Assembly: GCF_003097355.1 (NCBI RefSeq)
Contig: NZ_PYUI01000006.1
Location: forward strand, 124,001-188,000
Direction: 5' to 3'
Length of the DNA: 64,000 bases
Source of the DNA: Arthrobacter sp. H-02-3
GTDB taxonomy: Bacteria; Actinomycetota; Actinomycetes; Actinomycetales; Micrococcaceae
Under the pieces are notes generated by a model. That model searched no databases. It saw only the letters and a program-made list of their open reading frames with translations, and was not told where the DNA came from. This document shows, piece by piece, positions 1-8,822 of the stretch. The position numbers and the translations under genes are program-made. The stretch's first letter is position 1; each line of letters starts with the position of its first letter.

Positions 1-569
1 GTGCGCTGGTCCGGGGTCTCGACTGCCTGGAGTACGGCGGAAGGATCCTTGTAGGGTCCCTTGTAGCCGCCGGCGTCGAGCGCGGAATTGAGCTCCTGGG
101 GCGCCTGGGTGTAGACATCCTGGGCGAAGGTGCGTTCGATGCCGTACTTGACGTCGGCTGATGTGATCGGGCGGCCATCCTCGAACTTGACACCGTCCCG
201 GAGCGTGAATGTCCAGGTGAGGCCGTCGGCAGAAACCTTCCCGGTATCCGTGGCGAGGTCCGGGACGATGGTGGGCGGCTGGCCTGCCGTCTCTTTGGCC
301 ATGGTGAGTGTCCGGTAATACAGCTGTCCGACATTGGCCGTCTGGACGTAGTTGCTGTTTCCAGGGTCAAGTGTCTGGAAGTCGGAGGACATCAGGATGT
401 TGATGTTGCCTCCCTTGGTGGTGAAGCCGGGCTTGACCACCGACGCGGCCGAATCCGTCGCTGAACCGCTGGCTTTGCTGACGGCCGGCTGGCCCTGGGC
501 CGCGGAACAACCGGTGGCGGCCACGGAGATCAGCACGGCAAGTGCCAGCACTCTGGATGGATATTTCAT
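1..569 (-). CDS. ABC transporter solute-binding protein, family 5 (partial)
   Basis: Extracellular substrate-capture lipoprotein of a peptide/nickel-type (SBP_bac_5) ABC importer. Only the N-terminal ~190 residues are present because the gene runs off the left edge. The start ATG is followed by a hydrophobic leader ending in a lipobox (SVAATGCS, Cys about residue 21), so it should be a lipoprotein anchored on the outer face of the membrane. After a Ser/Ala-rich linker comes the usual family opening (SDFQTLDPG) and the DGVKFEDGRPITSADV segment typical of oligopeptide-binding proteins. It lies 36 bases downstream of the permease gene in the same direction, so the two share an operon. The ligand cannot be told from this fragment. 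Confidence 0.9.
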   Translation of the reverse strand, partial: MKYPSRVLALAVLISVAATGCSAAQGQPAVSKASGSATDSAASVVKPGFTTKGGNINILMSSDFQTLDPGNSNYVQTANVGQLYYRTLTMAKETAGQPPTIVPDLATDTGKVSADGLTWTFTLRDGVKFEDGRPITSADVKYGIERTFAQDVYTQAPQELNSALDAGGYKGPYKDPSAVLQAVETPDQR

Positions 570-605
570 GGTTCTCCTCATACGGGTGGGTGATGGTGAT
601 GGGTG

Positions 606-1685
606 CTAGTGGCGGGAGGCCTTGGGGTCCAAGGCGTCGCGAACGGCGTCGCCGAGCAGGTTGAACGCCAGTACGGTGACGATGAGCATGGCGCCGGGGA
701 CGGCCAGGAACCATGGATCGCTGAGGTACCAGTTGCCGGACTGGGCGGCGTTGAGCATCTGGCCCCACGACGGAGTCGGGTCTTTGACGCCGACGCCGAG
801 GAAGGACAGCGCGGCTTCCGCGGAGATGTTGGTGGGGATGAGCATGGTCGCGTATACCAGCACGACGCCCATCACGTTGGGGATGATCTGCCGAAACAGC
901 ACGCTGAGGTGGGAGGCGCCGAACGAGCGGGCCGCCTCAACAAATTCACGCTCCCGGAGGCTGAGGACCTGGCCCCGGACGATCCGGGCAAGATACGCCC
1001 AGCCGAAGAATCCTAGGATGATGACCAGCGAGGCCATGGGCAGGAAGCTGCCCTGGCCCAGGGGCGTGCCGCGCAGCCTGGACTGAAGGATGGGCGTCAG
1101 TGACAGCACCAACAGGAGGTGCGGGAAGGCGAGGAAGAGATCCATGACGCGGCTGATGATCGCGTCCGTCTTGCCACCGAAGTAGCCGGCCGCCGCCCCG
1201 AGCACGGTGCCAAGGACGACGGAGACGGCGGTTGAAAGGAGGGCGATGGTGAGGGAGACCTGACCGCCAAAGGCAAGCCGGGCGAACAGATCCCGCCCGA
1301 GCCCGGGCTCGACCCCCAGCCAGTGCTGCTCAGAGGGATACATGTAGCCGGGGAGAGGCAGGCCCGGGGTTTCGAAGTCATCAAGGACCTCCGGGCTGGT
1401 GTTGGAGGTGAAGGGATCATTTCCGGACCACGCACTGAGGACAGGCGCGAGGACGGCAAAGAGCACGATTGCGACCACGACACAGAGGCTCAGCAGGGCG
1501 ATCTTGCTCCTGCGGATCCTGAGCCAGGCAGTGGCCAGCAGCGACCGTGCCTGGGCGGGACCCGTGCTGGCGGTCGTTTGGTCGACGGGGGACATGGGGC
1601 GGCTGACGCCGCTGCTGCCATCGTCGCTGGCGCCGGGCAAAGGACTCGCAGCAGTTGGTGTGGCACCGGACTGAAGCTGGGTCAT
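606..1685 (-). CDS. ABC transporter permease, DppC/OppC type
   Basis: Inner-membrane permease of a dipeptide/oligopeptide-type importer, about 359 residues. It has an N-terminal membrane helix (IALLSLCVVVAIVLFAVLAP), the extra OppC_N segment, and a BPD_transp_1 domain with the EAA loop (EAARSFGASHLSVLFRQIIP) that docks on the ATPase. I chose the ATG at 1685; an upstream in-frame ATG at 1739 adds 18 residues that would overlap the probable operator and has no ribosome site. The residues before the first helix are Ser/Thr/Pro rich and probably disordered. The first permease (DppB) and the ATPases are not upstream, so they should lie beyond the left edge or elsewhere. Confidence 0.92.
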   Translation of the reverse strand: MTQLQSGATPTAASPLPGASDDGSSGVSRPMSPVDQTTASTGPAQARSLLATAWLRIRRSKIALLSLCVVVAIVLFAVLAPVLSAWSGNDPFTSNTSPEVLDDFETPGLPLPGYMYPSEQHWLGVEPGLGRDLFARLAFGGQVSLTIALLSTAVSVVLGTVLGAAAGYFGGKTDAIISRVMDLFLAFPHLLLVLSLTPILQSRLRGTPLGQGSFLPMASLVIILGFFGWAYLARIVRGQVLSLREREFVEAARSFGASHLSVLFRQIIPNVMGVVLVYATMLIPTNISAEAALSFLGVGVKDPTPSWGQMLNAAQSGNWYLSDPWFLAVPGAMLIVTVLAFNLLGDAVRDALDPKASRH

Positions 1686-1727
1686 CGGGAACGCTCGATT
1701 CAGGGTCCAAGGAGCAAGCTCCAACGT

Positions 1728-1801
1728 TTTGTATACCAAACAAAGATTAGGGCACGATTTGTGCGATGTAAATCACAACTTGGCATCATCTGGAATACCA
1801 G
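1728..1801. promoter_or_regulatory. Candidate operator pair between the ABC operon and gntR
   Basis: The divergent intergenic region holds a near-palindrome TTTGTATACCAAA (1728-1740) and a perfect inverted repeat CTGGAATACCAG (1790-1801). Both contain ATACCA with a G three bases before it and are about 60 bases apart. GntR/FCD regulators typically bind short palindromes built around GTnnAC, so these are plausible sites for the adjacent regulator. The first overlaps the likely start region of the permease operon. Inference from sequence only. Confidence 0.45.
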
Positions 1802-1974
1802 AGAGTGGTGTGGCTTGGACGGTGTCGTGACTTGGCCGGTCCGCCGATCGCGGTGGCAACGCACTTGGGGGTTAGTTGCGCGGGAGCCTTTGCATGTGGC
1901 CGGAACCGGCAGTTGAGCGCGTGTATGCTCAGTTGGAACGCTGAGCGGCACCGTCCGCCAGGGCCACGGGGTGA

Positions 1975-2679
1975 GTGACGAACGGCGGTGTGAGTGTGGT
2001 TGAACCGAAAGGTGATGCGCTGAACGGGCGGGATGACGAAGTCCGGGCCGAACACGTGTATCAACTGGTCCTTGAAGGGATCGTGACCGGCAAATACGAG
2101 CAGGGCATGCGGCTGCGTGAACGGGAACTGTCGGAACTGCACAACGTGTCCAGGATTCCCGTACGGGAGGCCATCCAACGTCTGGAGCAGGACGGCTTCG
2201 TTGAAACTTTCCCCCGCAGGGGTGCGGCGGTGCGTCGGCTAACGCTCACGGACGTCAACGAACTCTTCGATGTCCGGCTTTGCCTCGAGACGTTCGCCGC
2301 GCGGACCGCGGCGGTCCGGGTTGCTGAGGGTCAAAGCGGCGCAAGGCTGCAGGAACTCGTGGACGAAACGCGGTTGGCCATCGACGAAGGTCCTGAGGCG
2401 AAGGTTGCGAGTCTCAGCGCGGAATTTCACGCCGAGATAGTGCGGCTCTCCGGCAACCGTTTGCTTGTCGAATCGGTTAAGCCGCTTTTTGGCCGCATGC
2501 GCTGGATCTTCGGCCTGGCCCACAACCGCAGCAATGAGCTCCAGCGCGACGAGCATGTCGAGCTCTGCAATGCCATCCTCAAGGGCCGCCCCGATCTCGC
2601 CTATTCGCTGGCATATTCGCACATTGAGCTGGGCCGTGAGCCGGTTCTTGCCGGGCTCGCCCACACGCTCGCACCTTAG
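1975..2679 (+). CDS. GntR-family regulator, FCD subfamily
   Basis: One-component transcription factor of about 234 residues. The N-terminal winged helix (about residues 20-85) includes RLRERELSELHNVSRIPVRE followed by the GFVETFPRRGAAV wing. The C-terminal all-helical FCD domain (about 90-220) carries the metal/ligand-binding Asp, Arg and His positions (DVRLCLE, FHAEIVRLSGN). FCD regulators usually sense organic acids or sugars and de-repress the adjacent operon, here probably the divergent ABC importer. The start is a GTG; further in-frame GTGs lie 15 and 21 bases downstream, so the true start is uncertain by a few residues. Confidence 0.88.
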   Translation: MTNGGVSVVEPKGDALNGRDDEVRAEHVYQLVLEGIVTGKYEQGMRLRERELSELHNVSRIPVREAIQRLEQDGFVETFPRRGAAVRRLTLTDVNELFDVRLCLETFAARTAAVRVAEGQSGARLQELVDETRLAIDEGPEAKVASLSAEFHAEIVRLSGNRLLVESVKPLFGRMRWIFGLAHNRSNELQRDEHVELCNAILKGRPDLAYSLAYSHIELGREPVLAGLAHTLAP

Positions 2680-2730
2680 CCGGCTGATTTATTGGCCCTC
2701 CGGGTCTCCGGTTGTCGCCAAGCGTCCAAA

Positions 2731-2763
2731 AACGCCCGCCCGGGTTAGTCCCGGGCGGGCGTT
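2731..2763. terminator. GC-rich hairpin terminator, convergent
   Basis: A perfect 14-base stem (AACGCCCGCCCGGG / CCCGGGCGGGCGTT) with a 5-base loop. It lies between the gntR stop and the stop of the opposing sedolisin gene, so it can serve both strands. There is no long T-run, as is common in high-GC actinobacteria. A near copy occurs at 6107-6137. Confidence 0.75.
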
Positions 2764-2852
2764 GCTGTCGCCTGCAGATGAATTCCGCCGCCAGGAGGCA
2801 TGTCTCGATGTCCTTCCCGACGTGGCGGAGCAGGGCGTGCGGGAGCAGACGA

Positions 2853-4475
2853 TCAGGTGCCTGCCCCGGCCCCTGCCCCGGATTGGATAGCGGCGAGCAG
2901 GGCCGTTCCGTCGGGGCTGCCGAAGCCGGTGCAGGGATCCCAGCCTGGCGCAGCCGCATAGGAGCCGTTGTTGCCGACGACAATGTCGTGGAAGCCCGTG
3001 TTGGAGGATGCCAGTTGGCCGTAAATGATGGCCTGCATAAGACCAAACCGGCGGTTGCTCGCCTGGGCCAAACGCGCGACCAGGGCCGCCCAGAGCGGTG
3101 CCACGGCGCTGGTGCCTCCGATGACCATGTTTGTGCCGTTGACCCTTACTTTGTATCCGGTCTGCGGATCCGCGACCCCACTGACATCCGGCACGCCACG
3201 GCCCAGAAATTTCTTGGCGGGTACACCCGACTTATGATGCTTGCCGTGGACGACGTGACCGTTCTGCCAGACAGGAACTGGGAAAGCGTCGCTGAAGCCG
3301 CCGCCGGTTGCCGAGTTCGGCCCGTCATTCCAGACCGTCTCACGCGTAATTTTTCCGGTAACCGGATCGGCCTCGAGCCGGGTGCCGCCGCAGGCGAGGG
3401 CGTAGGGGCTTGAAGCGGGGAAATCGGCATGGTCCTTGCCGTCGCTGGCTCCGTCAGCGCTGCCGTTGTCCCCGGCCGCGGCGGTGACGGTGACGCCGAG
3501 GGCTGATGCGTCGGCGAAGGCCTGGTCGAATGCCGTGCGTGCCTGCGCCGTCCACGCGTCCTCGCTCTGGCCCCAGCTGATGCTGATCGCCGCGGGCGTC
3601 GGGCTGGCGTGCGAGGCGTTGATGATCGCATCGAGGAAGCCGGCGTCGTTGTTCGGGGCGAAATAGACCACGATGCCCGCTTTCGGTGCGAGGGCGCCGA
3701 CAACTTCGACGTCGAGCATCACTTCGCCGTCCGCCCCGTTCGGATCCATCCCGGGCTGGTTGGCCGCCCCGTCCACCCCGACAGCCGTGACGTTTGGCGG
3801 CGTGATCCCTAGGCCGTTGAAGTAGGCGGTCAGGTCCGACGTGGAGTAGCCCCCGCCGAGTTCGATGATGGCAACGTTCTGCCCGGCGCCATCGGTGCCG
3901 TCCGGGAACTTGTAGATTTTTCCCAGCTCCGGCGGGGTGTAGCTTCTGCCCGCGGTTGCGAGGGGGATCGCGCGGAACTGGGCCCGCGCCTGCGGCCGGT
4001 CGTCAAGGCCGAGGACAGCAGTGACGATGCCGTCCAGTACCGCCGGGATTCTTAGTCCTCCGGTGCGGTGGCGGTGGGTGACGCCGGCGCCGTGGGGTCC
4101 GGCGCTTGTCACTTCGTTCAGACTGGTGCCGAAGATATTGCTAAGCGTTTCAATAGTCCCTGCCAGACGCAGCCGGCGCGAGGCCGGATCAGCCTCCAGG
4201 ACTTCAGCCCCGAGCCGCGTGAAAGTGTCCGTTGCGAGCTGCATGTCATCCTGGCCGGCCCCGTGGGTTGCTGCCAGCTTTTCGACGGACATCGGTTCCC
4301 TGACCGTCTCCGGAATCGGCGCCTTCCGGCGCAGGATCACGGTCACCTCGATCCTGCGGGACGGATCAACTGGTCCGTGTTCGGCCTGGACTTCTGGTAC
4401 CCCGTGGCGCTCCGAACCGGGCAGGGGAACGCTGTCCTCAGCGGAAGCGGGACTGGCAGCTGGCTTGTCACTCAT
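2853..4475 (-). CDS. Sedolisin (S53) peptidase, kumamolisin-like
   Basis: Serine-carboxyl endopeptidase of 540 residues, close in layout to kumamolisin: a pro-domain (about 40-165), then a subtilisin-fold catalytic domain (about 180-530). Visible catalytic residues are Glu251 and Asp255 (DGEVMLDVEV), oxyanion Asp336 (AAAGDNGSADG) and nucleophile Ser456 (IGGTSAVAP). The C-terminal calcium site is suggested by FHDIVVGNNG and GWDPCTGFGSPDG. These enzymes are acid-active and self-process by removing the pro-domain. No signal peptide or membrane segment precedes the pro-domain; the N-terminus is MSDKPAASPASAEDS, as in kumamolisin itself, so the export route is unclear. It is flanked by terminators and appears to be transcribed alone. 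Confidence 0.93.
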   Translation of the reverse strand: MSDKPAASPASAEDSVPLPGSERHGVPEVQAEHGPVDPSRRIEVTVILRRKAPIPETVREPMSVEKLAATHGAGQDDMQLATDTFTRLGAEVLEADPASRRLRLAGTIETLSNIFGTSLNEVTSAGPHGAGVTHRHRTGGLRIPAVLDGIVTAVLGLDDRPQARAQFRAIPLATAGRSYTPPELGKIYKFPDGTDGAGQNVAIIELGGGYSTSDLTAYFNGLGITPPNVTAVGVDGAANQPGMDPNGADGEVMLDVEVVGALAPKAGIVVYFAPNNDAGFLDAIINASHASPTPAAISISWGQSEDAWTAQARTAFDQAFADASALGVTVTAAAGDNGSADGASDGKDHADFPASSPYALACGGTRLEADPVTGKITRETVWNDGPNSATGGGFSDAFPVPVWQNGHVVHGKHHKSGVPAKKFLGRGVPDVSGVADPQTGYKVRVNGTNMVIGGTSAVAPLWAALVARLAQASNRRFGLMQAIIYGQLASSNTGFHDIVVGNNGSYAAAPGWDPCTGFGSPDGTALLAAIQSGAGAGAGT

Positions 4476-4578
4476 GGTGTTCTCCTATGACGTGGACATT
4501 GATTCGTAAGGGAGTAGGCAGGATGTTCCTGGACCCGGAGGATCCGAGGCTTGATCGGCCATAGATGCGATCATTCCT

Positions 4579-4608
4579 AGGGCTGTCAGCCACTGGTCGG
4601 ACAGCCCT
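4579..4608 (-). terminator. Hairpin downstream of the GH26-like gene
   Basis: A 9-base stem AGGGCTGTC / GACAGCCCT with a 12-base loop, about 80 bases past the stop of the glycosidase gene and upstream of the sedolisin start. It probably separates the two transcripts. Confidence 0.55.
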
Positions 4609-4685
4609 CAGCTTTATGGGGATATTCACTTAGTGGTGTAGCCCGTACGGCCTCAGACTTCAAGACCTCTCCGCTTGACCGGCCG

Positions 4686-5909
4686 CTACTTGGGGCGGGC
4701 AGCCAGGGCGGACGCCAGCGCCGTGGCGGAAGCGGTGCTGCTGTCGATCCGCCAGTCTGTTTCTTTGTTGAAATCGAACCAGACCACCGCGGTGACGTCG
4801 GACTGGGACGCCAGATAGCTGATCAGTGCCGTGTTCCAGTCGGCTTTGGCCCCGCCTTGTTCTGCCGACGACGTTTCTGCCACGAGCACTTGTTTCCCCG
4901 GCGCGAGGCGACGTAGTTCGGACAGGCCCGGGCCGAAGAGCTCCGAGGGCGAGATCCAGCTGCTCCAGGCCGCCGACGTGCCCCAGTTGTATCCGTCGAG
5001 CGCCACCGCATCCACGTACGCGGGGCCCGGATACAGGCCGTCGAGCGCTGTCGACCCCCAGTACGGGACGTTGGGGTTCCACACCCAGGTGATGTTGGAG
5101 GCGCCGGTGGCGGCGACGACGTCGTGAACGTGCCGCCACGCGGCAACGTAATCACCGGGGCCGTTGCCGTTGATTCCCTCCGACCAGGGGTACCAGTTTC
5201 CGTTCATCTCGTGCCCGAAGCGCAGCATCACCGGGTGCCCCCAGGACGCCAAGGCCACGCCCCACTGCCGCAGGTAGGGATCGAAGTTTCCGGCCGTTAT
5301 GCGGTCCAGGGCATAGGCCGGCTGTTCGGTTCCGCCGCCCCAGGCCCATGGCTCCCAGGTCAGGAGGGTCACGGCGCCGCGGCTGCGGACGGCATCCAAC
5401 TCCGCGATGGGCGGAGCCTGATTGAAGTCCTTATAGGACAAAATGACGGACGGTGCCTCGCCGGCGAGGGACGCGGCCTGGTCCAGTTCTGCCGAGGCCA
5501 GCGGCCCGCCCGGGGTGCCGACGCCGAAACGCAGCGGCGCGCTGCTGCTGGCCGGCGGCGATGGTTGTGTTACCGGCGTGACGACGATGGTGAAGGCCGC
5601 GGAAGCCTTGACGGTGCCGGATACGGCCTGAATATCAAGGACCGGCTGGGACGTTGGCGGGATCACGACGTCGGCCGTGAAGTATCCCGAGGCACTGACC
5701 TTGAAGGCGGCGGAATTGACGCCTGCGCTGAGTGTTCCGGCGTTCTTCTTGGGGAAACCGGTGCCGGTGACGGTGACGATGGTTCCGGGCGGCCCCTTGG
5801 TCGGGCTGAGGCTAAGGGACGCGGATGCGGCCTGCGCGGGTACCTCCACGAGTGTCAGGCTTAAGGCCAGCAGGGCAAGGATGCAGGCCAGGGTTCTTAG
5901 TGGCTTCAT
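4686..5909 (-). CDS. Secreted GH26-type glycoside hydrolase with an IPT-like N-domain
   Basis: Extracellular glycosidase of 407 residues. A classic signal peptide (MKPLRTLACILALLAL, cleavage near AQA-AS at about residue 27) is followed by an immunoglobulin-like IPT/TIG-type domain (about 30-111, GPPGTIVTVTGTGFP), a Pro/Ser linker, and a TIM-barrel catalytic domain (about 125-405). The probable acid/base is Glu234 in RFGHEMNGNWYPW and the nucleophile Glu345 in VLVAETSSAEQ, the arrangement of GH26 enzymes (mannanases, some beta-glucanases and xylanases). Trp and Tyr residues line the barrel (YVDAVALDGYNWG). The substrate cannot be fixed; beta-mannan or mixed-linkage beta-glucan are the family options. 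No other polysaccharide gene lies nearby. Confidence 0.85.
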   Translation of the reverse strand: MKPLRTLACILALLALSLTLVEVPAQAASASLSLSPTKGPPGTIVTVTGTGFPKKNAGTLSAGVNSAAFKVSASGYFTADVVIPPTSQPVLDIQAVSGTVKASAAFTIVVTPVTQPSPPASSSAPLRFGVGTPGGPLASAELDQAASLAGEAPSVILSYKDFNQAPPIAELDAVRSRGAVTLLTWEPWAWGGGTEQPAYALDRITAGNFDPYLRQWGVALASWGHPVMLRFGHEMNGNWYPWSEGINGNGPGDYVAAWRHVHDVVAATGASNITWVWNPNVPYWGSTALDGLYPGPAYVDAVALDGYNWGTSAAWSSWISPSELFGPGLSELRRLAPGKQVLVAETSSAEQGGAKADWNTALISYLASQSDVTAVVWFDFNKETDWRIDSSTASATALASALAARPK

Positions 5910-6106
5910 CGGGACTCCTTGACCGGGCCCCGGTAATGCGGGGCGTCGTGGCGGGACGAGGCTTGCCTACCGGAAGCCGTAACGTCCAGTGTCCGTCAGG
6001 AACGTACCGCACCGGGAGCCATCAGGGGCAGCAGATCCCAAGGATTGGCCAAGGATTCCTCTATCGGAGACCCGCCGGATCGAGGACAGTCTTTGGACGA
6101 GTTACG

Positions 6107-6137
6107 AACGCCCGTCCGGGTACCCCGGGCGGGCGTT
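6107..6137 (-). terminator. Terminator of the tartrate/glycerate operon
   Basis: A hairpin with stem AACGCCCGTCCGGG / CCCGGGCGGGCGTT (shared loop bases, one G-T pair), 25 bases past the glycerate kinase stop. It is almost the same sequence as the hairpin at 2731-2763. Confidence 0.75.
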
Positions 6138-6161
6138 GCCTCTCCTGCGTATGGCGACCGC

Positions 6162-7313
6162 CTATAGAAGGCTTGCTCCGATGTCTCGTCCGATCCTGCG
6201 GAGCAGGGTGGCGGACAGTTTGGGGTCCTTGGCAGAGTCCTGATTGGTGTAGTCGGCCAGCGCGTAGACCCGTGTCACGGCCATTTCGGGCCACCGCGCC
6301 TTCGGGAGCAGGGAGCGGCCGGCGACGGCGATGATCGGTCTGGAGCCCGATCTCCGGGCGACGGCGGCGGGAAGTTTGCCGGCCAGGGTTTGTTCGTCCA
6401 GGCTGCCTTCGCCGGTGATGACGACGTCGCAGCTGTCCTTGCGGGTGTTGAAGTCCAGCAGGTCCAGGAAGTAGTCGGCGCCTGAGACCTGCTTGGCACC
6501 GAGCAGCTGGCACGCGTAGCCCAGCCCTCCGGCGCTGCCGGCGCCTTCGTGCCCGGCCAGGACGGTCGCATCCGCGAACCCGGCTTCGGCCAGCTTGGCC
6601 ACGAAGTGCTCCAGACCCTGCTCGAGGATCGCGATGTCCTGTGGTGACGCGCCCTTTTGGGGTCCGAAGACGGCCGGTGCCCCCTGGGTGCCGAGCAGCG
6701 GGTTGTGGACGTCGCTGGCGACGATGAGTTCGGTGTCGGCCAGTTCGGGTAGCGCGGTCCGGTGGACGGTGTGGATCTGTGCCAGCGCCCGGCCGCTGCC
6801 GTAGAGCTGTCGGCCGTCGGCGTCGCGGAAACTGTAGCCCAGGGCGGTGAGCATGCCCATGCCGCCGTCGGTGCTGGCGCTGCCGCCCAGGGCCAGAACG
6901 ATTCTGCCCGGCTTCAGGCTGAGGGCGAACAGAACCGCCTCACCGAAGCCGCGGCTGGAGGCACCCAGCGGATCCAGTTTTCCGTCCGGCAGGAGTCCCA
7001 GACCGCAGGTGTTGGCCACCTCGACGACGGCGGTGAAGCCGTCGAACGCGATGCTGGACCGGACGGGCTGGCCGGTGGGCCCCGCGACGGTGTAGCTGCG
7101 CCGGGTGAAGCCGGCGGCGACGGCGGCGTCCACGCTGCCGTCACCCCCGTCCGCCAGGGGAAGCAGTTCACAGTGGACGGATCCGGATCCGGATCCTGCA
7201 GACCGGAGGCCCGCTGCCAGGGCCTCGGCCACCTCGGCGGCGGTGAGGCTGCCTTTGAATTTGTCCGGGGCGATGAGTGCCCGCACGGTTGTCGGAGCGG
7301 TTGGTGTGAGCAT
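6162..7313 (-). CDS. glxK: Glycerate kinase (GlxK/GarK family)
   Basis: Phosphorylates D-glycerate with ATP to a phosphoglycerate (2-phosphoglycerate for this family), feeding lower glycolysis. About 383 residues, the usual family length, opening with the signature ALIAPDKFKGSLTAAEVAEAL. Also visible are LADGGDGSVDAAV, the glycine-rich LALGGSASTDGGMGML segment, and ITGEGSLDEQTLAGKLPAAVA. I chose the ATG at 7313 because it follows the upstream stop by one base (TGACATG), a layout expected for translational coupling; a longer reading would sit inside the carrier gene. It is the last gene of the ttuC-dctA-glxK operon and would consume the glycerate made by the first enzyme. Confidence 0.93.
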   Translation of the reverse strand: MLTPTAPTTVRALIAPDKFKGSLTAAEVAEALAAGLRSAGSGSGSVHCELLPLADGGDGSVDAAVAAGFTRRSYTVAGPTGQPVRSSIAFDGFTAVVEVANTCGLGLLPDGKLDPLGASSRGFGEAVLFALSLKPGRIVLALGGSASTDGGMGMLTALGYSFRDADGRQLYGSGRALAQIHTVHRTALPELADTELIVASDVHNPLLGTQGAPAVFGPQKGASPQDIAILEQGLEHFVAKLAEAGFADATVLAGHEGAGSAGGLGYACQLLGAKQVSGADYFLDLLDFNTRKDSCDVVITGEGSLDEQTLAGKLPAAVARRSGSRPIIAVAGRSLLPKARWPEMAVTRVYALADYTNQDSAKDPKLSATLLRRIGRDIGASLL

Positions 7314-7314
7314 G

Positions 7315-8775
7315 TCAGATGCTTTTCGAGTAGGCGGGACTGCGGCCGTTCCCGGAGCGCAGGTCGACGTCGTCGGCCGGTTCCGCATGCTGCGAGTCGG
7401 TTAAGTCTGCAGCGATGTCCGTGAACTCATCGAGGGGTGTCTGGTCCTCGCTGGGCATTGGCTCAACGGTTTCGCCGTTGAAGACCCGACGCACCCGGTC
7501 CGCGTCCAGCGTCCGGTCCCACCAGGCGATGAACAAGGTGGCAACGGCGTTGCCGGTGAAGTTCACCAGGGCCCGGCATTCTGACATGAACTTGTCGATG
7601 CCGAAGATGAGCATGATGCCGGCGGCCGGGATGGTTCCGAGGGTGGCGAGGGTGGCGGTCAGGGCGATGAACCCGCCCCCGGCGACCCCGGCTGCGCCCT
7701 TGGACGTGAGCAGCATGACCGCGATGAGGCCCAGTTGCTGGCCGATGGTCAGGTTCGTGTTGGTGGCCTGGGCGATGTACACGGCGGCCAGCGAAAGGTA
7801 GATGGCGGCGCCGTCGAGGTTGAAGCTGTACCCGGTGGGGACCACGAGCCCGACCGTTTCCTTCTTAACCCCGGCGTGCTCGAGTTTGCGCATCAGGCCC
7901 GGCAGCGCCGGTTCGGCGGTGGAGGTGCCGAGAATGAGCAGGTATTCCTCTTTGAGGTGGCGGATCATCTTGAAGATGTTCAGCTTCAGGAAGGCCATGA
8001 CGGATCCGAGGACCACGACGACGAAGAGGATGGAGGTGGCATAGAACAGGACGATCAGCCCGCCCATGCTGGAGAGGGAGGAGACGCCGTACTTGCCGAC
8101 GGCGAAGGCCATCGCGCCGAATGCGCCCAAGGGAGCGGCCTTCATGATGAAGCCCAGGATCTTGAACATGACGCCGGTGAGGCGCTGGACCCCATCCAGC
8201 ACGGGGGCGCCGACTTTGCCCATGGCGTTCAGGGCGATGCCGAAGATCACGGCGATGAAGATGATCTGGAGGATGTCGCCCTCCACGAAGGGAGCGACGA
8301 TGCTGGTGGGGATGATGTGGGTCAGGAACTGCCACCATTCCTGGTGGGCGCCGGTTTCGATCAGCTTGGCAGCGGACTCCGTGGTCTTGATGGTGCTGGC
8401 GTCGGCGTTGACGCCGTCGCCGAGGCGGAAGAGATTGATGGCGACCAAGCCGAAGAGCAGGGCGAAGATGGTGCCGATTTGGAAGTACGTCAGGGCCTTC
8501 AGGCCGGTCATGCCGACCTTTTTCAGGTCCGCGACGCTGGCGATGCCGCCGACAATGGTCAGGAACACGATCGGGCCGATCAGCATTCTCATAGCGTTGA
8601 CGAACGTGGTGCCGATCGGTTCCAGGGCGATGCCCGCGGCCGGGGCGAGCCAGCCGACCAGGATGCCGAGGACGATGCCGGTCAGTACCCAGAAGTACAG
8701 CTGCCTGTACCAGCGTGTCTTGGGGGCCGCATTTTTGGATGCCGCGGCTCTGCCCGCGGTGGTGATGTGTCCCAT
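7315..8775 (-). CDS. dctA: C4-dicarboxylate:cation symporter, DctA family
   Basis: Inner-membrane carrier of 486 residues in the DAACS family (dicarboxylates and acidic amino acids driven by H+ or Na+). It has about eight membrane helices and the two re-entrant-loop motifs. Diagnostic stretches include AMRMLIGPIVFLTIVGGIAS, ILGTSTAEPALPGLM (the Ser-rich hairpin), VPTGYSFNLDGAAIYLS and FMSECRALVNFTGNAVATL, which match DctA closely. The C-terminal ~50 residues are acidic and probably disordered. A good ribosome site (GAGGTAGGA) precedes the ATG. Between a tartrate/malate-type dehydrogenase and glycerate kinase, its cargo is most likely tartrate or malate; that assignment rests on context. Confidence 0.92.
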   Translation of the reverse strand: MGHITTAGRAAASKNAAPKTRWYRQLYFWVLTGIVLGILVGWLAPAAGIALEPIGTTFVNAMRMLIGPIVFLTIVGGIASVADLKKVGMTGLKALTYFQIGTIFALLFGLVAINLFRLGDGVNADASTIKTTESAAKLIETGAHQEWWQFLTHIIPTSIVAPFVEGDILQIIFIAVIFGIALNAMGKVGAPVLDGVQRLTGVMFKILGFIMKAAPLGAFGAMAFAVGKYGVSSLSSMGGLIVLFYATSILFVVVVLGSVMAFLKLNIFKMIRHLKEEYLLILGTSTAEPALPGLMRKLEHAGVKKETVGLVVPTGYSFNLDGAAIYLSLAAVYIAQATNTNLTIGQQLGLIAVMLLTSKGAAGVAGGGFIALTATLATLGTIPAAGIMLIFGIDKFMSECRALVNFTGNAVATLFIAWWDRTLDADRVRRVFNGETVEPMPSEDQTPLDEFTDIAADLTDSQHAEPADDVDLRSGNGRSPAYSKSI

Positions 8776-8822
8776 GATTCCTACCTCATTGTGGAATGTG
8801 AGTGGCGTGGTGCTTGAAGAAT

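Noticed and set aside
4068..4490. A 140-residue plus-strand open frame in the sedolisin gene
   Set aside because: Antisense to the pro-domain, with no family resemblance.
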